This document shows, piece after piece, positions 52,840-62,328 of a stretch of DNA of 64,000 bases. The notes beneath the pieces are model-generated. The model saw only the letters and a list, made by a program, of their open reading frames with translations. It was not told the origin of the DNA and ran no database searches. The stretch's first letter is position 1; each line of letters starts with the position of its first letter. Source of the DNA: Bog-756 sp963812525 (GTDB lineage Bacteria > Actinomycetota > Acidimicrobiia > Acidimicrobiales > RAAP-2); the NCBI GenBank assembly GCA_963812525.1, contig CAWEVL010000010.1, positions 496,001 to 560,000 of the forward strand, written 5' to 3'. A program made the position numbers and the translations under genes.

Positions 52840-55777
52840 TCACCGCAGGGGCGCAGCGCCCCCCGGGGCGTCGGGCCCGGCCTCGACCGCCCCGACCGAC
52901 GCCGGCTGGCTGCCGCCCAGGTAGACGGCGGAGAGCTGGTCCACGTCGAGCGAGCTGGCCGGCCCGGCCCACGTGATGGTGCCGAGCTCCATGAAGATCA
53001 ACCGGTCGGCCACCGCCACCGCGTTCTCGGCGTTCTCCTCGACGAGGAGGACCGCGGTGCCCTTGTCGCGCAGCTCGATGATGGCCCGGATGACCTCCTC
53101 GGCGGCCAAGGGAGCCAGACCCAGGGTGGGCTCGTCGGCCACGAAGACCTTCGGCGGCCGGGCCAGGGCCGGGGCCAGTCCCAGCATCTGCTGCTCCCCA
53201 CCCGAGAGCAGGCCGGCCACCTGGTCCCGGCGCTCCGAGAGCACCGGGAAGCGGGCATAGGCTTTCTGACGGTCCTCCTCCTCGGGGAGGGCGAGGGTCA
53301 GGTTCTCCTCGACCGTCAGCCCGGGGAAGATGCCGCGGGCCTCGGGTACCAGGTCGAGGCCGGCCCGGGCCCGACGGTAGGCGGGCAGGTTGGTGAGGTC
53401 CACGCCACCGAGGTAGACCACACCCGCCGTGGGCTGGAGCAGGCCGGCGATGACCGCGCAGAGCGAGGACTTGCCGGCCCCGTTGGCGCCGAGCAGGCCC
53501 ACGATCTCCCCGGCGTGCAGCTCGAGCCCGATCCCGTGGAGCACCTCGGCGTCGTCGTAGCCGGCCACCACCCCCTGGACGGCCAGGGCGGCGTCCAGCG
53601 AGACGGGGAGGGTGATCGGGGGGGCTTCGGGTTCGAAGGTTCCCACCCCGTCGAGCGCGGGGGCCCCGGCCTCGGCCGGCACGGCCGGCACCCCCGCCTC
53701 GGTGGCCGGCACCGCCTGCTCCGCCTTGGTCCGGGCCCGGGCCCGGCGCTTGGCCAGCTGCTTGCCGCCCCGCAGGGCCAGGATGCCGTCGGGCTCCTGG
53801 GCCAGCGAGATGGCGCCCATGCCGAAGAGGATGGGGAGGAAGTACGGGGAGGAGATCAGGGTGTTGATGGTCTGACCCGGCAGCCAGTTGGTGAGCTGAT
53901 TGAGCAGCGGGCTGCCGGCGGCCACGGCCAGTCCGGCGAGGAGGGCGCCGCCCGGTCGGCGCACCCCGAAGACCACGACGAAGGCCAGCCAGGTGAGCCC
54001 CTCCAGCGGTGGGGCCGTGGAGTTGGAGGCGGCGAAGGAGAACAGGCTGAGCATGACCCCCCCGATCCCGGCGATCCCCGCGGCCAGGGCGAAGACCAGG
54101 ATCCGGTTCCGGTTGGCCCGGATCCCCGCGGCCATGGCCGCCGTCGGCGAGCTGCGCACGGCCAGGGTGGCCCGCCCGGTGGCCGAGTGGGTGAACAGCC
54201 AGATGATCCCGGTGATCAGCCCGAACACCCCGATGAACAGGACGATCTGATCGTTCAGGTTGGCGAAGTTGAGCTGCCACCCGAAGAGGTCGACGGCCGG
54301 GCTCCGGATGTTCCAGCCGGACTGGCCGTTGCCGATGGCCTGGGTGTCGAAGGGCACCAGGCTGAAGAACAGGCAGGCGGCCAGCGACCAGATGGCCAGA
54401 TAGACGGCGCCCAGGCGGGTCGCCGGCCAGGCGATGAGGGCCCCGATGACGCCGGCCACGATGCCCCCGATGACCACCGCCCACAGGAAGTTGAGCTGAC
54501 CGTGCGAGGCGATGAAGGGGATATTGATGCCCCAATTGCGGTTGAGGGCCCATCCGGCGGCGAAGCCACCGGCCGTGACGAAGGTGGCCTGGGCCAGGCT
54601 GACCATCCCGCCCATCCCGGTCACCACGATGAAGGACAGCAGGATGATCGAGATGGCCAGTCCCTGGGCGATGGCCGTCTGGGCGGTGGCGGTGGCCTGG
54701 AACCACGAGGGGAACCAGTGCAGCGAGAAGCCGACCAGGATGAACAGGAACGTCAGCCACGGCCACCACCGACGGAGAGGGGACATCCCGGCCCGGTGGT
54801 CGCTCGGCGGTCGGTCCTCGGCCACCGAACCGGCCTGCCGGGAGCGGTCGCGGCCCACGATGAGCCCCAACAGGATGACCAGCACGTAGGGCACGGCGCT
54901 GGACAGGCCGTTCAGGTTGGCGATGAACCCGGGGTACGCCGTCGAGTAGCCGGCCACCAGGTTCTGGACCACGCCGAGCAGCACGCCGCCGATGAAGGCG
55001 ATGGGGATCGAGCGCAGCCCACCGAGGACCACGGCGGCCAGGGAGCCCAGCACCACCAGCGTGAAGATGATCGGGTCCAGGCTGAACAGCGGGGAGATCA
55101 GGATCCCGCCCAGCCCGGCCAGCATGGTGGTCAGCACCCAGGCCACCGCCGAGGTCTTGGCCGCGCTGACCCCCTTCAGACCGGCCAGATGACGTCGGTC
55201 GACCACGGCCCGCATCTCGAGCCCGATCCGGGTGTGGCGGAGGACGATCCACAAGAGGACGGCCGAGATCAGCGCGGCGGCGAACACGGCCAGTTGGTCC
55301 GAGGTGAGGGCCACGCCCTGCATGACGTGGAAGACCTTGGCCGGGGTCGGCCCCAGGCCGGGGGTGGACAGTCCCTGGTTGTCGGCCTTGTTGGCCACCC
55401 ACCCCATGTGGAACACGCTGTTGCCGACGGTGACGACGATCCACTGCATGAAGTTCGGGATGGCCACCAGCAGGCCGATCGTGCCCACCACCTTGGCGTA
55501 GACCGGGGCCTCGCCGAGCCGCCGCAGGAGCAGCCGGTCCAGGGCGAAGCCCATGAGCGGGCGCGAAGATGAGGATGGAGAGGATGGCCGCCGGCACGAT
55601 GGGCATCCCGCCCGAGTTGAGCTGGTAGTAGAAGTACGCGACGGCGAAGGCGATGGCGCCCTGGGCGAAGTTGAAGATCCCCGACGTGGTGTAGGTGAGG
55701 ACCAGACCGGAGGCCATGATCGAGTAGATGCCGCCGGTGACGGTGCCCGAGATGACCAGGCTCAGGAACTTGTCCAT
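52840..55777 (-). CDS. Branched-chain-type ABC transporter: LivH-LivM-LivF fused in one polypeptide (one indel)
   Basis: With one extra base removed near 55562, a single frame of 978 residues contains three transporter parts. Residues about 1-295 are LivH-like permease (MDKFLSLVISGTVTGGIYSIMASGLVLTYTTSGIFNFAQGA; VLGGLRSIPIAFIGGVLLG). About 320-640 are LivM-like permease (GMGGMVSLAQATFVTAGGFAAGW; RATLAVRSSPTAAMAAGI). A charged linker with Pro/Ala-rich stretch follows. About 715-960 are LivF ATPase with GLLGANGAGKSSLCA (Walker A), LSGGEQQMLGLAPALARPP (signature) and VFVADEPTLGLAP (Walker B). LivG and the binding protein are encoded upstream. No stop or start codon in a normal context separates the parts. 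Confidence 0.88.
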
Positions 55778-55799
55778 GGGTCGGTGGCCTGCCCCTCGC

Positions 55800-56621
55800 T
55801 CAGACCACGTGGCCCAGGTACGCGCTGCGCACGGCCGGGTCGTTCTGCACCTCGGCCGGCGTGCCGTCAGCCAGTGTGGAGCCCAGGTTGAGGACGACCA
55901 CGCGGTCGCAGTGGGTCATGACGAAGCCGGCGTTGTGCTCGACGAGCAGCACGCTGCAGCCGGTGGAGGTCCGGACGTCCTGGATGAGCTGCCCCAGGCG
56001 CTCGATGTCATCGGCGTGCAGCCCGGAGGCGGGCTCGTCGAGCAACAGCAGCGTCGGTGGCTCCACCGTGGCCCGGGCGAACTCGACCATCCGGGCGGTG
56101 CCGATGGGCAGCGACCCGGCGAACTCGGTGCGGACCGACTCCAGCCCGCAACGCTCGAGCGCGGCGTCGACCAGCATCCGCCGTTGGCGCTCTCGGCGGC
56201 GCCGGCCGTGCCAGCCCACCAGGTCCCCGACCACGCCGCCGCCCCCGCCGTGCCACTCGGTGGCGGCCAGGACGTTGTCCTCGACGGTGAGCCAGCCGTA
56301 GGTCTGCACCCGCTGGAAGGTACGGCGCACCCCCAGGCGGCTCCGCTTCACCGGATCGGTGCCGCTGACGTCGCGTCCCTCCAGGAGCACCCGGCCGGAC
56401 TGGGGACGGCGCACCCCGGAGACCACGTCGAAGAGCGTGGTCTTCCCGGCGCCGTTGGGCCCGATGAGACCGCAGACCTGCCCGGCCGGCACCTGCAGGC
56501 AGACGCTCGAGACCGCCATGATCCCGCCGAAGCGCACGCAGACGTCGGTCAGATCGAGGGTCGGCGTGTCGGCCGGGGACGGGGGCGTTGCCGACGTCGG
56601 GCGCACATCCACATCACTCAT
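55800..56621 (-). CDS. ABC transporter ATP-binding protein (LivG-like)
   Basis: A 273-residue ATPase with Walker A GLIGPNGAGKTTLFD, Q-loop region GVRRTFQRVQTYGWLTVEDN, signature LPIGTARMVEFARA (a degenerate LSGGQ, as in many LivG proteins), Walker B TLLLLDEPASGLHADD and the switch His in LLVEHNAGFVMTHCD. It would pair with the LivF domain of the fused protein, whose start is 22 bases downstream. The substrate of the importer cannot be read from this subunit. Confidence 0.94.
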   Translation of the reverse strand: MSDVDVRPTSATPPSPADTPTLDLTDVCVRFGGIMAVSSVCLQVPAGQVCGLIGPNGAGKTTLFDVVSGVRRPQSGRVLLEGRDVSGTDPVKRSRLGVRRTFQRVQTYGWLTVEDNVLAATEWHGGGGGVVGDLVGWHGRRRRERQRRMLVDAALERCGLESVRTEFAGSLPIGTARMVEFARATVEPPTLLLLDEPASGLHADDIERLGQLIQDVRTSTGCSVLLVEHNAGFVMTHCDRVVVLNLGSTLADGTPAEVQNDPAVRSAYLGHVV

Positions 56622-56786
56622 AGGCGAGGCCTCACTCGCTCCTGACCGTACCGCACCCTGCTGTCAGCGGGCGAGCGACACGACGGGCCGTCGAACCACC
56701 GGGACCCGTCGTGTGTCTGTACCCCCGTCACCGTCCGACCGGGCGGGGCGGCGGCCCGGTCGGGCCCGCCTCCCACGACCGACCGG

Positions 56787-58037
56787 TCAACTGGCCTTCT
56801 CGGCCGCCGGGGTCACCTTGAAGACCTTGGTGCTGCAGGAGTACGGGTAGACCTTCTGGGTGGCGCCACCGGTGTAGGCCAGGAACTCGGCACAGTACGG
56901 CGTCCCCGCCACCGTCGAGGCCGGATAGGTGATCGGCCCCACCAGGTTCGGGATGCCCCACTTGATGGTGGACAGCACCTTCCGGACGTTCTCGGGGGTG
57001 ATGGCCAGCTTCTTCGCCTGCACGGTGTGCACCGCGGTGGCGAACATCGCCGTGTCGATATACGACGGCACGTTGGAGTACGAGGTGAGCTGGGTCCCCG
57101 GCACCACGGCGTTCATGGCGTTCTGCATGGCCGTGAGCCCCGGGCTGGGCTCGTTGTTGAAGGTGGCGATGGTGACCGTCCCCTGCATCGACGAGTTGAG
57201 GGAGGCGATGGCCCCGAGGGGCGTCCAGTAGGAGCCGGTGTACCCGGCATTCTTGAGCGCCGTCCACATGGGGATGCACTGGGCCGTCAGCTGGCAGGCG
57301 ATGGCCTGGGGCTGCTTCCCCTTGTTGGAGGTGAGCAGCTGCTGGACGTAGGGGGTGTAGTCGCTCGCCGCGGTGGGGATGTTCGCCTTGTTGTAGACCA
57401 CGTTGAACCCGGTGCCCTTGGCCGACACCGTGGAGAGCTTGGCCGAGTTGGACCCCGAGGCGTTGTCGTTGGAGAAGATGGCCATGGTGGGGTGCGCGCT
57501 CCCCGTCTTCCCATTCACGTAGGAGTAGTACTGGCCGTAGGTGTTGGGCATGACCGGGGGGTTCTGGGGCACGAGGCAGCCGCCGGCCGAGTACCCCCAC
57601 AGGCTGGTGGTCACCTTGTTCGAGCAGTAGCTGAAGTCGAAGCCGCCGCCCACGTACAGGATCTTCTGGGACGTCAGGTAGGTGCCCGGGTTCTCCGCCG
57701 ACAGGTCGGGGACGATGGCGAACACCTTGTACTGGTTGACCAGCTGCCGCGCCCCGGAGAGGGCGGTGGCCGGGTCGTTGCCGTCGTTGACGTAGCCGGC
57801 GAACTTGAGCTTGATCCCGTGCAGGTAGTTGGTCTTGTTGATCTGCTTGACGTACCCCTGGGCGCCGACCTCGGCACCGGAGAAGTTGGCCGTCGACCAC
57901 ATCCCGCCGATGGTGAGCGTCTTGCCGTTGAGGCCACGGGTCGCCGCACCGGCCTGTCCGGTGGTCACGCCGACCGCCGTGGCCGAGAGAAGCACCGCCA
58001 GGAGGACGCCCGCCCCGACTCGAACCTTGCGCCTCAT
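56787..58037 (-). CDS. ABC transporter substrate-binding protein (branched-chain amino acid type)
   Basis: A 416-residue extracytoplasmic receptor. A Sec signal peptide spans about residues 1-33 (basic MRRKVRVGAG, hydrophobic VLLAVLLSATAVGVTT, AGA cleavage site). The mature type I periplasmic-binding fold begins with LTIGGMWSTANFSGAEVGAQGYVKQIN. Four later cysteines (SYCSNK, GGCLVP, ACQLTAQC) may form disulfides. There is no lipobox, so anchoring is unclear. Two ATGs, each with its own AAGGGGGA site (58052 and 58037), compete; the second keeps a normal signal peptide. Its location before LivG and the fusion protein completes the importer. Confidence 0.93.
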   Translation of the reverse strand: MRRKVRVGAGVLLAVLLSATAVGVTTGQAGAATRGLNGKTLTIGGMWSTANFSGAEVGAQGYVKQINKTNYLHGIKLKFAGYVNDGNDPATALSGARQLVNQYKVFAIVPDLSAENPGTYLTSQKILYVGGGFDFSYCSNKVTTSLWGYSAGGCLVPQNPPVMPNTYGQYYSYVNGKTGSAHPTMAIFSNDNASGSNSAKLSTVSAKGTGFNVVYNKANIPTAASDYTPYVQQLLTSNKGKQPQAIACQLTAQCIPMWTALKNAGYTGSYWTPLGAIASLNSSMQGTVTIATFNNEPSPGLTAMQNAMNAVVPGTQLTSYSNVPSYIDTAMFATAVHTVQAKKLAITPENVRKVLSTIKWGIPNLVGPITYPASTVAGTPYCAEFLAYTGGATQKVYPYSCSTKVFKVTPAAEKAS

Positions 58038-58503
58038 CTGTTCCCCCTTCATTGATTCCCCCTTCTCAGGAGCGCACCACGATAGGTGTTCTCTTTTTGT
58101 CAGCATCGGCCTTCCGCGTAAAGGCCGTCCACGTTGCGTTGAGCGTATACGAGATTCTGGATTATGTCTACGAAACTCCGGCGCCGGCCGCGACCCCGTG
58201 GAACGCGCCGGCGGTGCGGTGATCCCGGCGTCCGAGACGGCCGGGAACCCGACTCCACGACCGCATTCCCCCGACCCCCAACCGATTCCATGAACTCCCC
58301 GATCCGGCCCAACGGTTTCCCGTCTGTCGGGTGACAGTAGCAACCGGAACCGGGCCCGGGTACGCGCCCTGAAACGAACATTCTCCCATCGGGAGAATGA
58401 ATGACCGGAGCCGTCGTGGTGCGCTCCGGGCTGCCCGTGCGCCGGCCCTGACGGCCCCGGGGATGGGGGTCGGCTCAGCCCACCCGATCCTCCGGCGTCG
58501 GGT
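58038..58503. other. Upstream region of the importer operon, no gene seen
   Basis: About 466 bases. On the minus strand the -10 candidate TATCGT (58084-58079) lies about 42 bases before the receptor start, preceded by GATGCTGACAAAAAGAGAACACC, which resembles in reverse the T-tract elements at 16813 and 34650. The rest, up to the hydratase stop at 58504, has open frames of low-complexity type only. Confidence 0.45.
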
Positions 58504-59166
58504 TCACCGGCGGTCCCGGGCCGCCAGATCCTCGGCCAGTCCCCGACGGATACGACGCTTGGTGGTGGCGAACGCCTCCTGCGGCAGCTGGGCCAGCGAC
58601 GCCGCCGACGAGCAGGCGACGGACAGCGGATCGTCGGCCAGCTCGTCGAGGAACCCCATGGCCTGGGCCCGCTCGGGCGACCCGATCTCGGCGAACATGG
58701 TCGCCACGGTCAGGAAGCGTGGTTCCAGCCGGTGGGTGGCCATGGCCGCGGCCATGGGAGGCAACGCCATGCCGATGGCCACCTCGTTGAGGCCGATGCG
58801 ATAGGGCCCGGCCCGCCCGACGCGGTAGTCGGCCGCCAGCAGGAGCAGCGCCCCTCCGGCCAGCGCGTGACCCGTGCACGCGGCCACGATGGGCACCGAC
58901 GCCTCGACCATGTCGCGGTAGAGACGGGCGCCCTCCGTGAAGAGCGCAACCACCAGGTCCGGCTGCCCGCTGCGCATCACGGCCAGGTCGAAACCACCCG
59001 AGAAGCAGCCCTCCCGGCCGGTGATCACCAGCGGCTGACCGCGCCCCGAGGCGTCGGCGACGGCCGACCGGAGCCCGTCGATGACCGTAGCGGTGAGGGC
59101 GTTGGCCTTGCCGTCATCCATGGTGGCCACCAGGACTCCGTCGGCATCGTTCGTCTCGACGCTCAC
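58504..59166 (-). CDS. Enoyl-CoA hydratase/isomerase family protein, short
   Basis: A 220-residue crotonase-fold protein, about 40 residues shorter than the other hydratases here because the C-terminal helices are trimmed. GVLVATMDDGKANALTATVIDGL, the oxyanion segment TGREGCFSGGFDL and ACTGHALAGGALLLLAADYRVG are conserved, followed by GLNEVAIGMALPP. The short form resembles members annotated as 2,3-dehydroadipyl-CoA hydratase-like or isomerases, but activity is not certain. It stands alone, 160 bases after the HIBADH-like gene. Confidence 0.9.
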   Translation of the reverse strand: MSVETNDADGVLVATMDDGKANALTATVIDGLRSAVADASGRGQPLVITGREGCFSGGFDLAVMRSGQPDLVVALFTEGARLYRDMVEASVPIVAACTGHALAGGALLLLAADYRVGRAGPYRIGLNEVAIGMALPPMAAAMATHRLEPRFLTVATMFAEIGSPERAQAMGFLDELADDPLSVACSSAASLAQLPQEAFATTKRRIRRGLAEDLAARDRR

Positions 59167-59328
59167 GTGACGCGGCAGCGGGACGGCACCGTCGGACTGC
59201 TCGTTCTACTCACCGGCCCAGCGTACCCATGCCGCCGTGCAAGGACGGAGGATCAGGCGCCGTCGTCGACCACCCGGTTGACGGATCCCGTGAGGCGGAG
59301 CCGGCCGTAGGGGTTGCCGACCCGATGG

Positions 59329-60186
59329 TCACGATCCCTGGACGAACGGGAAGATGCGGGTGAAGTCGACGTCGGGCTGGCTGGCCGCGAAGCGCTGCCA
59401 CACCGACGCGGTGACCTGACCGATGGCCGAGGGCCCGCCCAGTGCCTCGACGGCCCCGAGATACAGATCGAGGTCCTTGCTCATCAGCGAGTTGGCGAAG
59501 CCGGAGCCGTAGCGCCCGGTGAGCACGTGGTTGGGGAACTTGTCCGTGCTGGCGGCGCTCTGCCCGCTCGAGGCGTTGAGCACCTCGAGCATGGTGCCCA
59601 TGTCGAGGCCGACCGACTGGCCGAAGGCGATGGCCTCGCTCGTCGCCGCCAGCGCCGTCGCCGACAGGAAGTTGTTGGCCAGCTTGAGGGCCTGGGCCAT
59701 CCCCGGTCGGTCGCCGACGCAGCGCCGCCGGTCGCTCAGGCCGGCCAGGACCGGCTCGACGGCCCGGCACGCCGCATCCGACCCGGCATACATGACGGTC
59801 AGCGTGCGGGCCCGGGCCCCGGCCACGCCGCCGGACACCGGGGCGTCGACACAGCCCACGCCGGCGTCCGCCAGCAGGGCGGCGATCGACTGGGCGCTCG
59901 ACACCCCGACGGTGGAGGTGTCGACCACGTGGGCGGTGCAGCGGTCGGTGGCGTCGACCACCTCGCCGGCCACCTGCGCGGAGACGATTCCGTCCGGCAG
60001 GCTGAAGACGACGACACCGGCCTCCCGCGCCACCGCGGACACGTCCGACGCGAACCTGGCCCCCTCCGGGCTGCGCCCGGGACCACTGACGTCGTAGGCC
60101 AACACGTCGTGGCCCGCAGCGACCAGGTTTCCGGCCAGGGCGCTCCCCATGTTGCCCAGACCGACGACTCCGACCGTCTCCGCCAT
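59329..60186 (-). CDS. 3-hydroxyisobutyrate-dehydrogenase-like (beta-hydroxyacid dehydrogenase) protein
   Basis: A 285-residue NAD(P) enzyme of the 6-phosphogluconate-dehydrogenase-like family. VGVVGLGNMGSALAGNLVAAGHDVLAYD is the Rossmann start, VDAPVSGGVAGARA the substrate-binding strand and KLANNFLSATALAATSEAIAFG the helix with catalytic Lys. It ends with FANSLMSKDLDLYLGAVE. It would oxidise a beta-hydroxy acid to a semialdehyde or oxo acid. ATG 60186 overlaps the CMD gene stop in ATGA, so the two are one unit. Confidence 0.92.
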   Translation of the reverse strand: MAETVGVVGLGNMGSALAGNLVAAGHDVLAYDVSGPGRSPEGARFASDVSAVAREAGVVVFSLPDGIVSAQVAGEVVDATDRCTAHVVDTSTVGVSSAQSIAALLADAGVGCVDAPVSGGVAGARARTLTVMYAGSDAACRAVEPVLAGLSDRRRCVGDRPGMAQALKLANNFLSATALAATSEAIAFGQSVGLDMGTMLEVLNASSGQSAASTDKFPNHVLTGRYGSGFANSLMSKDLDLYLGAVEALGGPSAIGQVTASVWQRFAASQPDVDFTRIFPFVQGS

Positions 60187-60569
60187 CAGGTGGTCTCCCG
60201 TTCGGCCCGGACGGCCTGCAGGGCCCGCTTGGCCGAGATACCGGCCGGCGCCCCGCAGTAGGCGGCCACCTGGAAGAGCAGTTCGTCGAGCTCCTGGTCG
60301 CTCACCCCGGTCTGGGGCGCGGCGCCGGCGTGGAGACGGAACTCGTCCATCCGCCCGAGGGCGGCGGTCATGGCCAGGACCAGGAGGCTCCGGTCGCGTG
60401 GGCTCAGCGCCCCTCCCCGCGTCCACACGCCCCAGGCCATGGTGGTGATGTAGTCCTGGAACTCCCCCATCGTCGGATCCGGGTCGGCCGCCTGTGCGTC
60501 GACATAGTCGTCACCGAGCATGGCTCGGCGCATGGCCCGCGCCACCCGCAGGTCATCGGTCTCTTCCAT
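60186..60569 (-). CDS. Carboxymuconolactone decarboxylase family protein (PcaC-like)
   Basis: A 127-residue all-helical protein. MRRAMLGDDYVDAQAADPDP, then WTRGGALSPRDRSLLVLAMTAALGRMDEFRLHAGAAPQTGVSDQELDELLFQVAAYCGAPAG follow the gamma-carboxymuconolactone decarboxylase pattern (PcaC), including the Glu-x-His pair and Tyr-Cys-Gly-x-Pro-Ala. The AhpD Cys-x-x-Cys motif is missing, so decarboxylase-type rather than peroxidase activity is favoured. It is the first gene of the unit with the HIBADH-like protein. Confidence 0.92.
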   Translation of the reverse strand: MEETDDLRVARAMRRAMLGDDYVDAQAADPDPTMGEFQDYITTMAWGVWTRGGALSPRDRSLLVLAMTAALGRMDEFRLHAGAAPQTGVSDQELDELLFQVAAYCGAPAGISAKRALQAVRAERETT

Positions 60570-60700
60570 GGGTGCTCCGTTCGGTCAGGGGACGGGGAGG
60601 CAGACGGACTCGGTCCGGGCGTCGTGGTGCCGGACGTCGAGGCATCCCCGGTGGTCTCCTCGATGCCGCCCGACGGGACCTGCCCTCCCTGGTTCCTGCT

Positions 60701-60709
60701 TGCTAGTCT
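60701..60709 (+). promoter_or_regulatory. Extended -10 box TGCTAGTCT
   Basis: Matches the TGCTANNNT pattern recurring in the window and lies at the start of an AT-rich patch (60701-60755), about 136 bases before the leader ORF of the P450. It may drive the P450/LLM operon. Confidence 0.4.
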
Positions 60710-60844
60710 TCCAAGAATATAGCTTGCTTAATTCCAGAATATCACTTACAAAATGGAGGTGACCCGCTCTGATCGGGGTTCGGGCGGGCACGTCGCCGGC
60801 CGGGTCGGACGGGACAGGTCGCATGCCGGGGAGGAGTGACGCAC

Positions 60845-61051
60845 ATGGCGCAGTACCCGAGACCGGCCGAGGGGACGTGGACCGGGCCCGGCACCCGCCC
60901 ACCGTCATCAGCTCAGCCGATGCCCGGCTGGACCGGGTGGGGGAACCGCTCCCGTGAGCCAGGTCCGTCGGGAGCTCCACCAACGGTCGGAGGCGTGGGC
61001 CACCGGCCGCCCAGACGACACGGGACCCAGGAGATCGGTGACCAACGGTGA
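60845..61051 (+). CDS. Leader ORF with Rieske-like N-terminus, coupled to P450
   Basis: ATG 60845 has GGAGGAG upstream and opens 68 codons that end in TGA 61049-61051, overlapping the P450 GTG start (GTGA). The first residues, MAQYPRPAEGTWTG, closely match MAHFPKPAEGSWTE at the start of the Rieske oxygenase of this window; the remainder is Pro/Gly/Arg-rich and not oxygenase-like. The simplest reading is the 5' stump of a deleted oxygenase gene now serving as translated leader for the P450. A functional microprotein cannot be excluded. Confidence 0.45.
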   Translation: MAQYPRPAEGTWTGPGTRPPSSAQPMPGWTGWGNRSREPGPSGAPPTVGGVGHRPPRRHGTQEIGDQR

Positions 61052-62328
61052 GTGATTTCGACGCAATGGACTTCTTCCGGGACGACGACGAGCTGCTCGT
61101 CAACCCCTACCCCTACTTCGAATGGCTGCGGTCGCGCGGCCCGGTGACCCGAGAGCCCCATCACGACGTGGTGATGATCACCGGGTACGAGGAGGTGATG
61201 GCCGTCTACAACGACGCCGACACCTTCTCGTCGTGCACGTCGGTGACCGGGCCGTTCCCGGGGCTCCCGGTGCCACTGGAGGGTGATGACATCAGCGCCC
61301 TGATCGAGGAGCACCGGGACGGGCTCCCGATGAGCGACCAGCTCCCCACGCTGGACCCACCCACGCACACCGATCACCGCGCCCTCCTGATGCGGCTGAT
61401 CACGCCGAAGCGGCTCCGCGGGAACGAGGAGTTCATGTGGCGACTGGCCGACCGCCAGATGGACGGGTTCCTCTCCCGGGCAGAGTGCGAGTTCATCGGC
61501 GAGTTCGCCAGTCCCTTCGCCATGCTGGTGATCGCCGACCTGCTCGGGGTGCCCGAGGACGACCACCCGAGGTTCGTGGCCGCGCTCCTCCACGGTCAAG
61601 CGGGACACGGGACCCTCGGGAGCACCGGCGAGGACACCCTGGCCCTGTCCCCCCTCGAGTACCTGTCCCAGCAGTTCACGGCCTACGTCGAGGACCGACG
61701 CCTCGCGCCACGGGACGACGTCCTGACCGGTCTGGCCACGGCCACCTTCCCCGACGGCTCGACCCCCGAGGTCATCGACGTCGTCCGGGTGGCCGCCAAC
61801 CTGTTCGCCGCCGGGCAGGAGACCACGGTCCGACTGCTCGGCTCCGCCCTCCAGCTGATCGCCGAGGATCCCGAGCTCCAGCAGCAACTCCGGGAGGAGC
61901 GGGACCGGATCCCCAACTTCATCGAGGAGACCCTCCGGATGGAGAGCCCGATCAAGGGCGACTTCCGCCTGTCCCGGGTACCCACCACCGTCGGCGGCGT
62001 CGACCTCCCCGCGGGGACCACCGTCATGCTGGTGAACGCCGCGGCCAACCGGGACCCGCGCCGGTTCGACGACCCGGCCACCTTCGACCCCTCCCGGGAG
62101 AACGCCCGCCACCACCTGGCCTTCGGCAGGGGCATCCACACCTGCCCGGGCGCTCCCCTGGCCCGCACCGAGGCCCGGGTGAGCCTCGAGCGCCTCCTCG
62201 ATCGGACGACGGACATCCGCCTCTCGGAGGCGAAGCACGGCCCGGCCGGTGCCCGCCGCTTCCACTACGTCCCCACCTTCATCCTCCGGGGGTTGACCCG
62301 GCTGTTCCTGGAGCTCGCGCCCGCGTAG
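61048..62328 (+). CDS. Cytochrome P450 (soluble, bacterial class)
   Basis: A 426-residue P450. LDPPTHTDHRALLMRLITPKRL is the helix-C region, FAAGQETTVRLLGSALQ the I-helix with oxygen-activating Glu-Thr, EETLRMESP the ExxR motif and FGRGIHTCPGAPLARTE the heme loop with Cys366. It differs from the other P450 of the window (16945-18162) in length and B-C region, so different substrates are likely. GTG 61048 overlaps the leader ORF. The LLM gene follows on the same strand. Confidence 0.94.
   Translation: MSDFDAMDFFRDDDELLVNPYPYFEWLRSRGPVTREPHHDVVMITGYEEVMAVYNDADTFSSCTSVTGPFPGLPVPLEGDDISALIEEHRDGLPMSDQLPTLDPPTHTDHRALLMRLITPKRLRGNEEFMWRLADRQMDGFLSRAECEFIGEFASPFAMLVIADLLGVPEDDHPRFVAALLHGQAGHGTLGSTGEDTLALSPLEYLSQQFTAYVEDRRLAPRDDVLTGLATATFPDGSTPEVIDVVRVAANLFAAGQETTVRLLGSALQLIAEDPELQQQLREERDRIPNFIEETLRMESPIKGDFRLSRVPTTVGGVDLPAGTTVMLVNAAANRDPRRFDDPATFDPSRENARHHLAFGRGIHTCPGAPLARTEARVSLERLLDRTTDIRLSEAKHGPAGARRFHYVPTFILRGLTRLFLELAPA

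Noticed and set aside
53515..55572. Plus-strand open frame of about 685 codons opposite the ABC fusion
   Set aside because: Highly charged Gly/Asp/Glu/His-rich translation of antisense membrane-protein codons; no family pattern.
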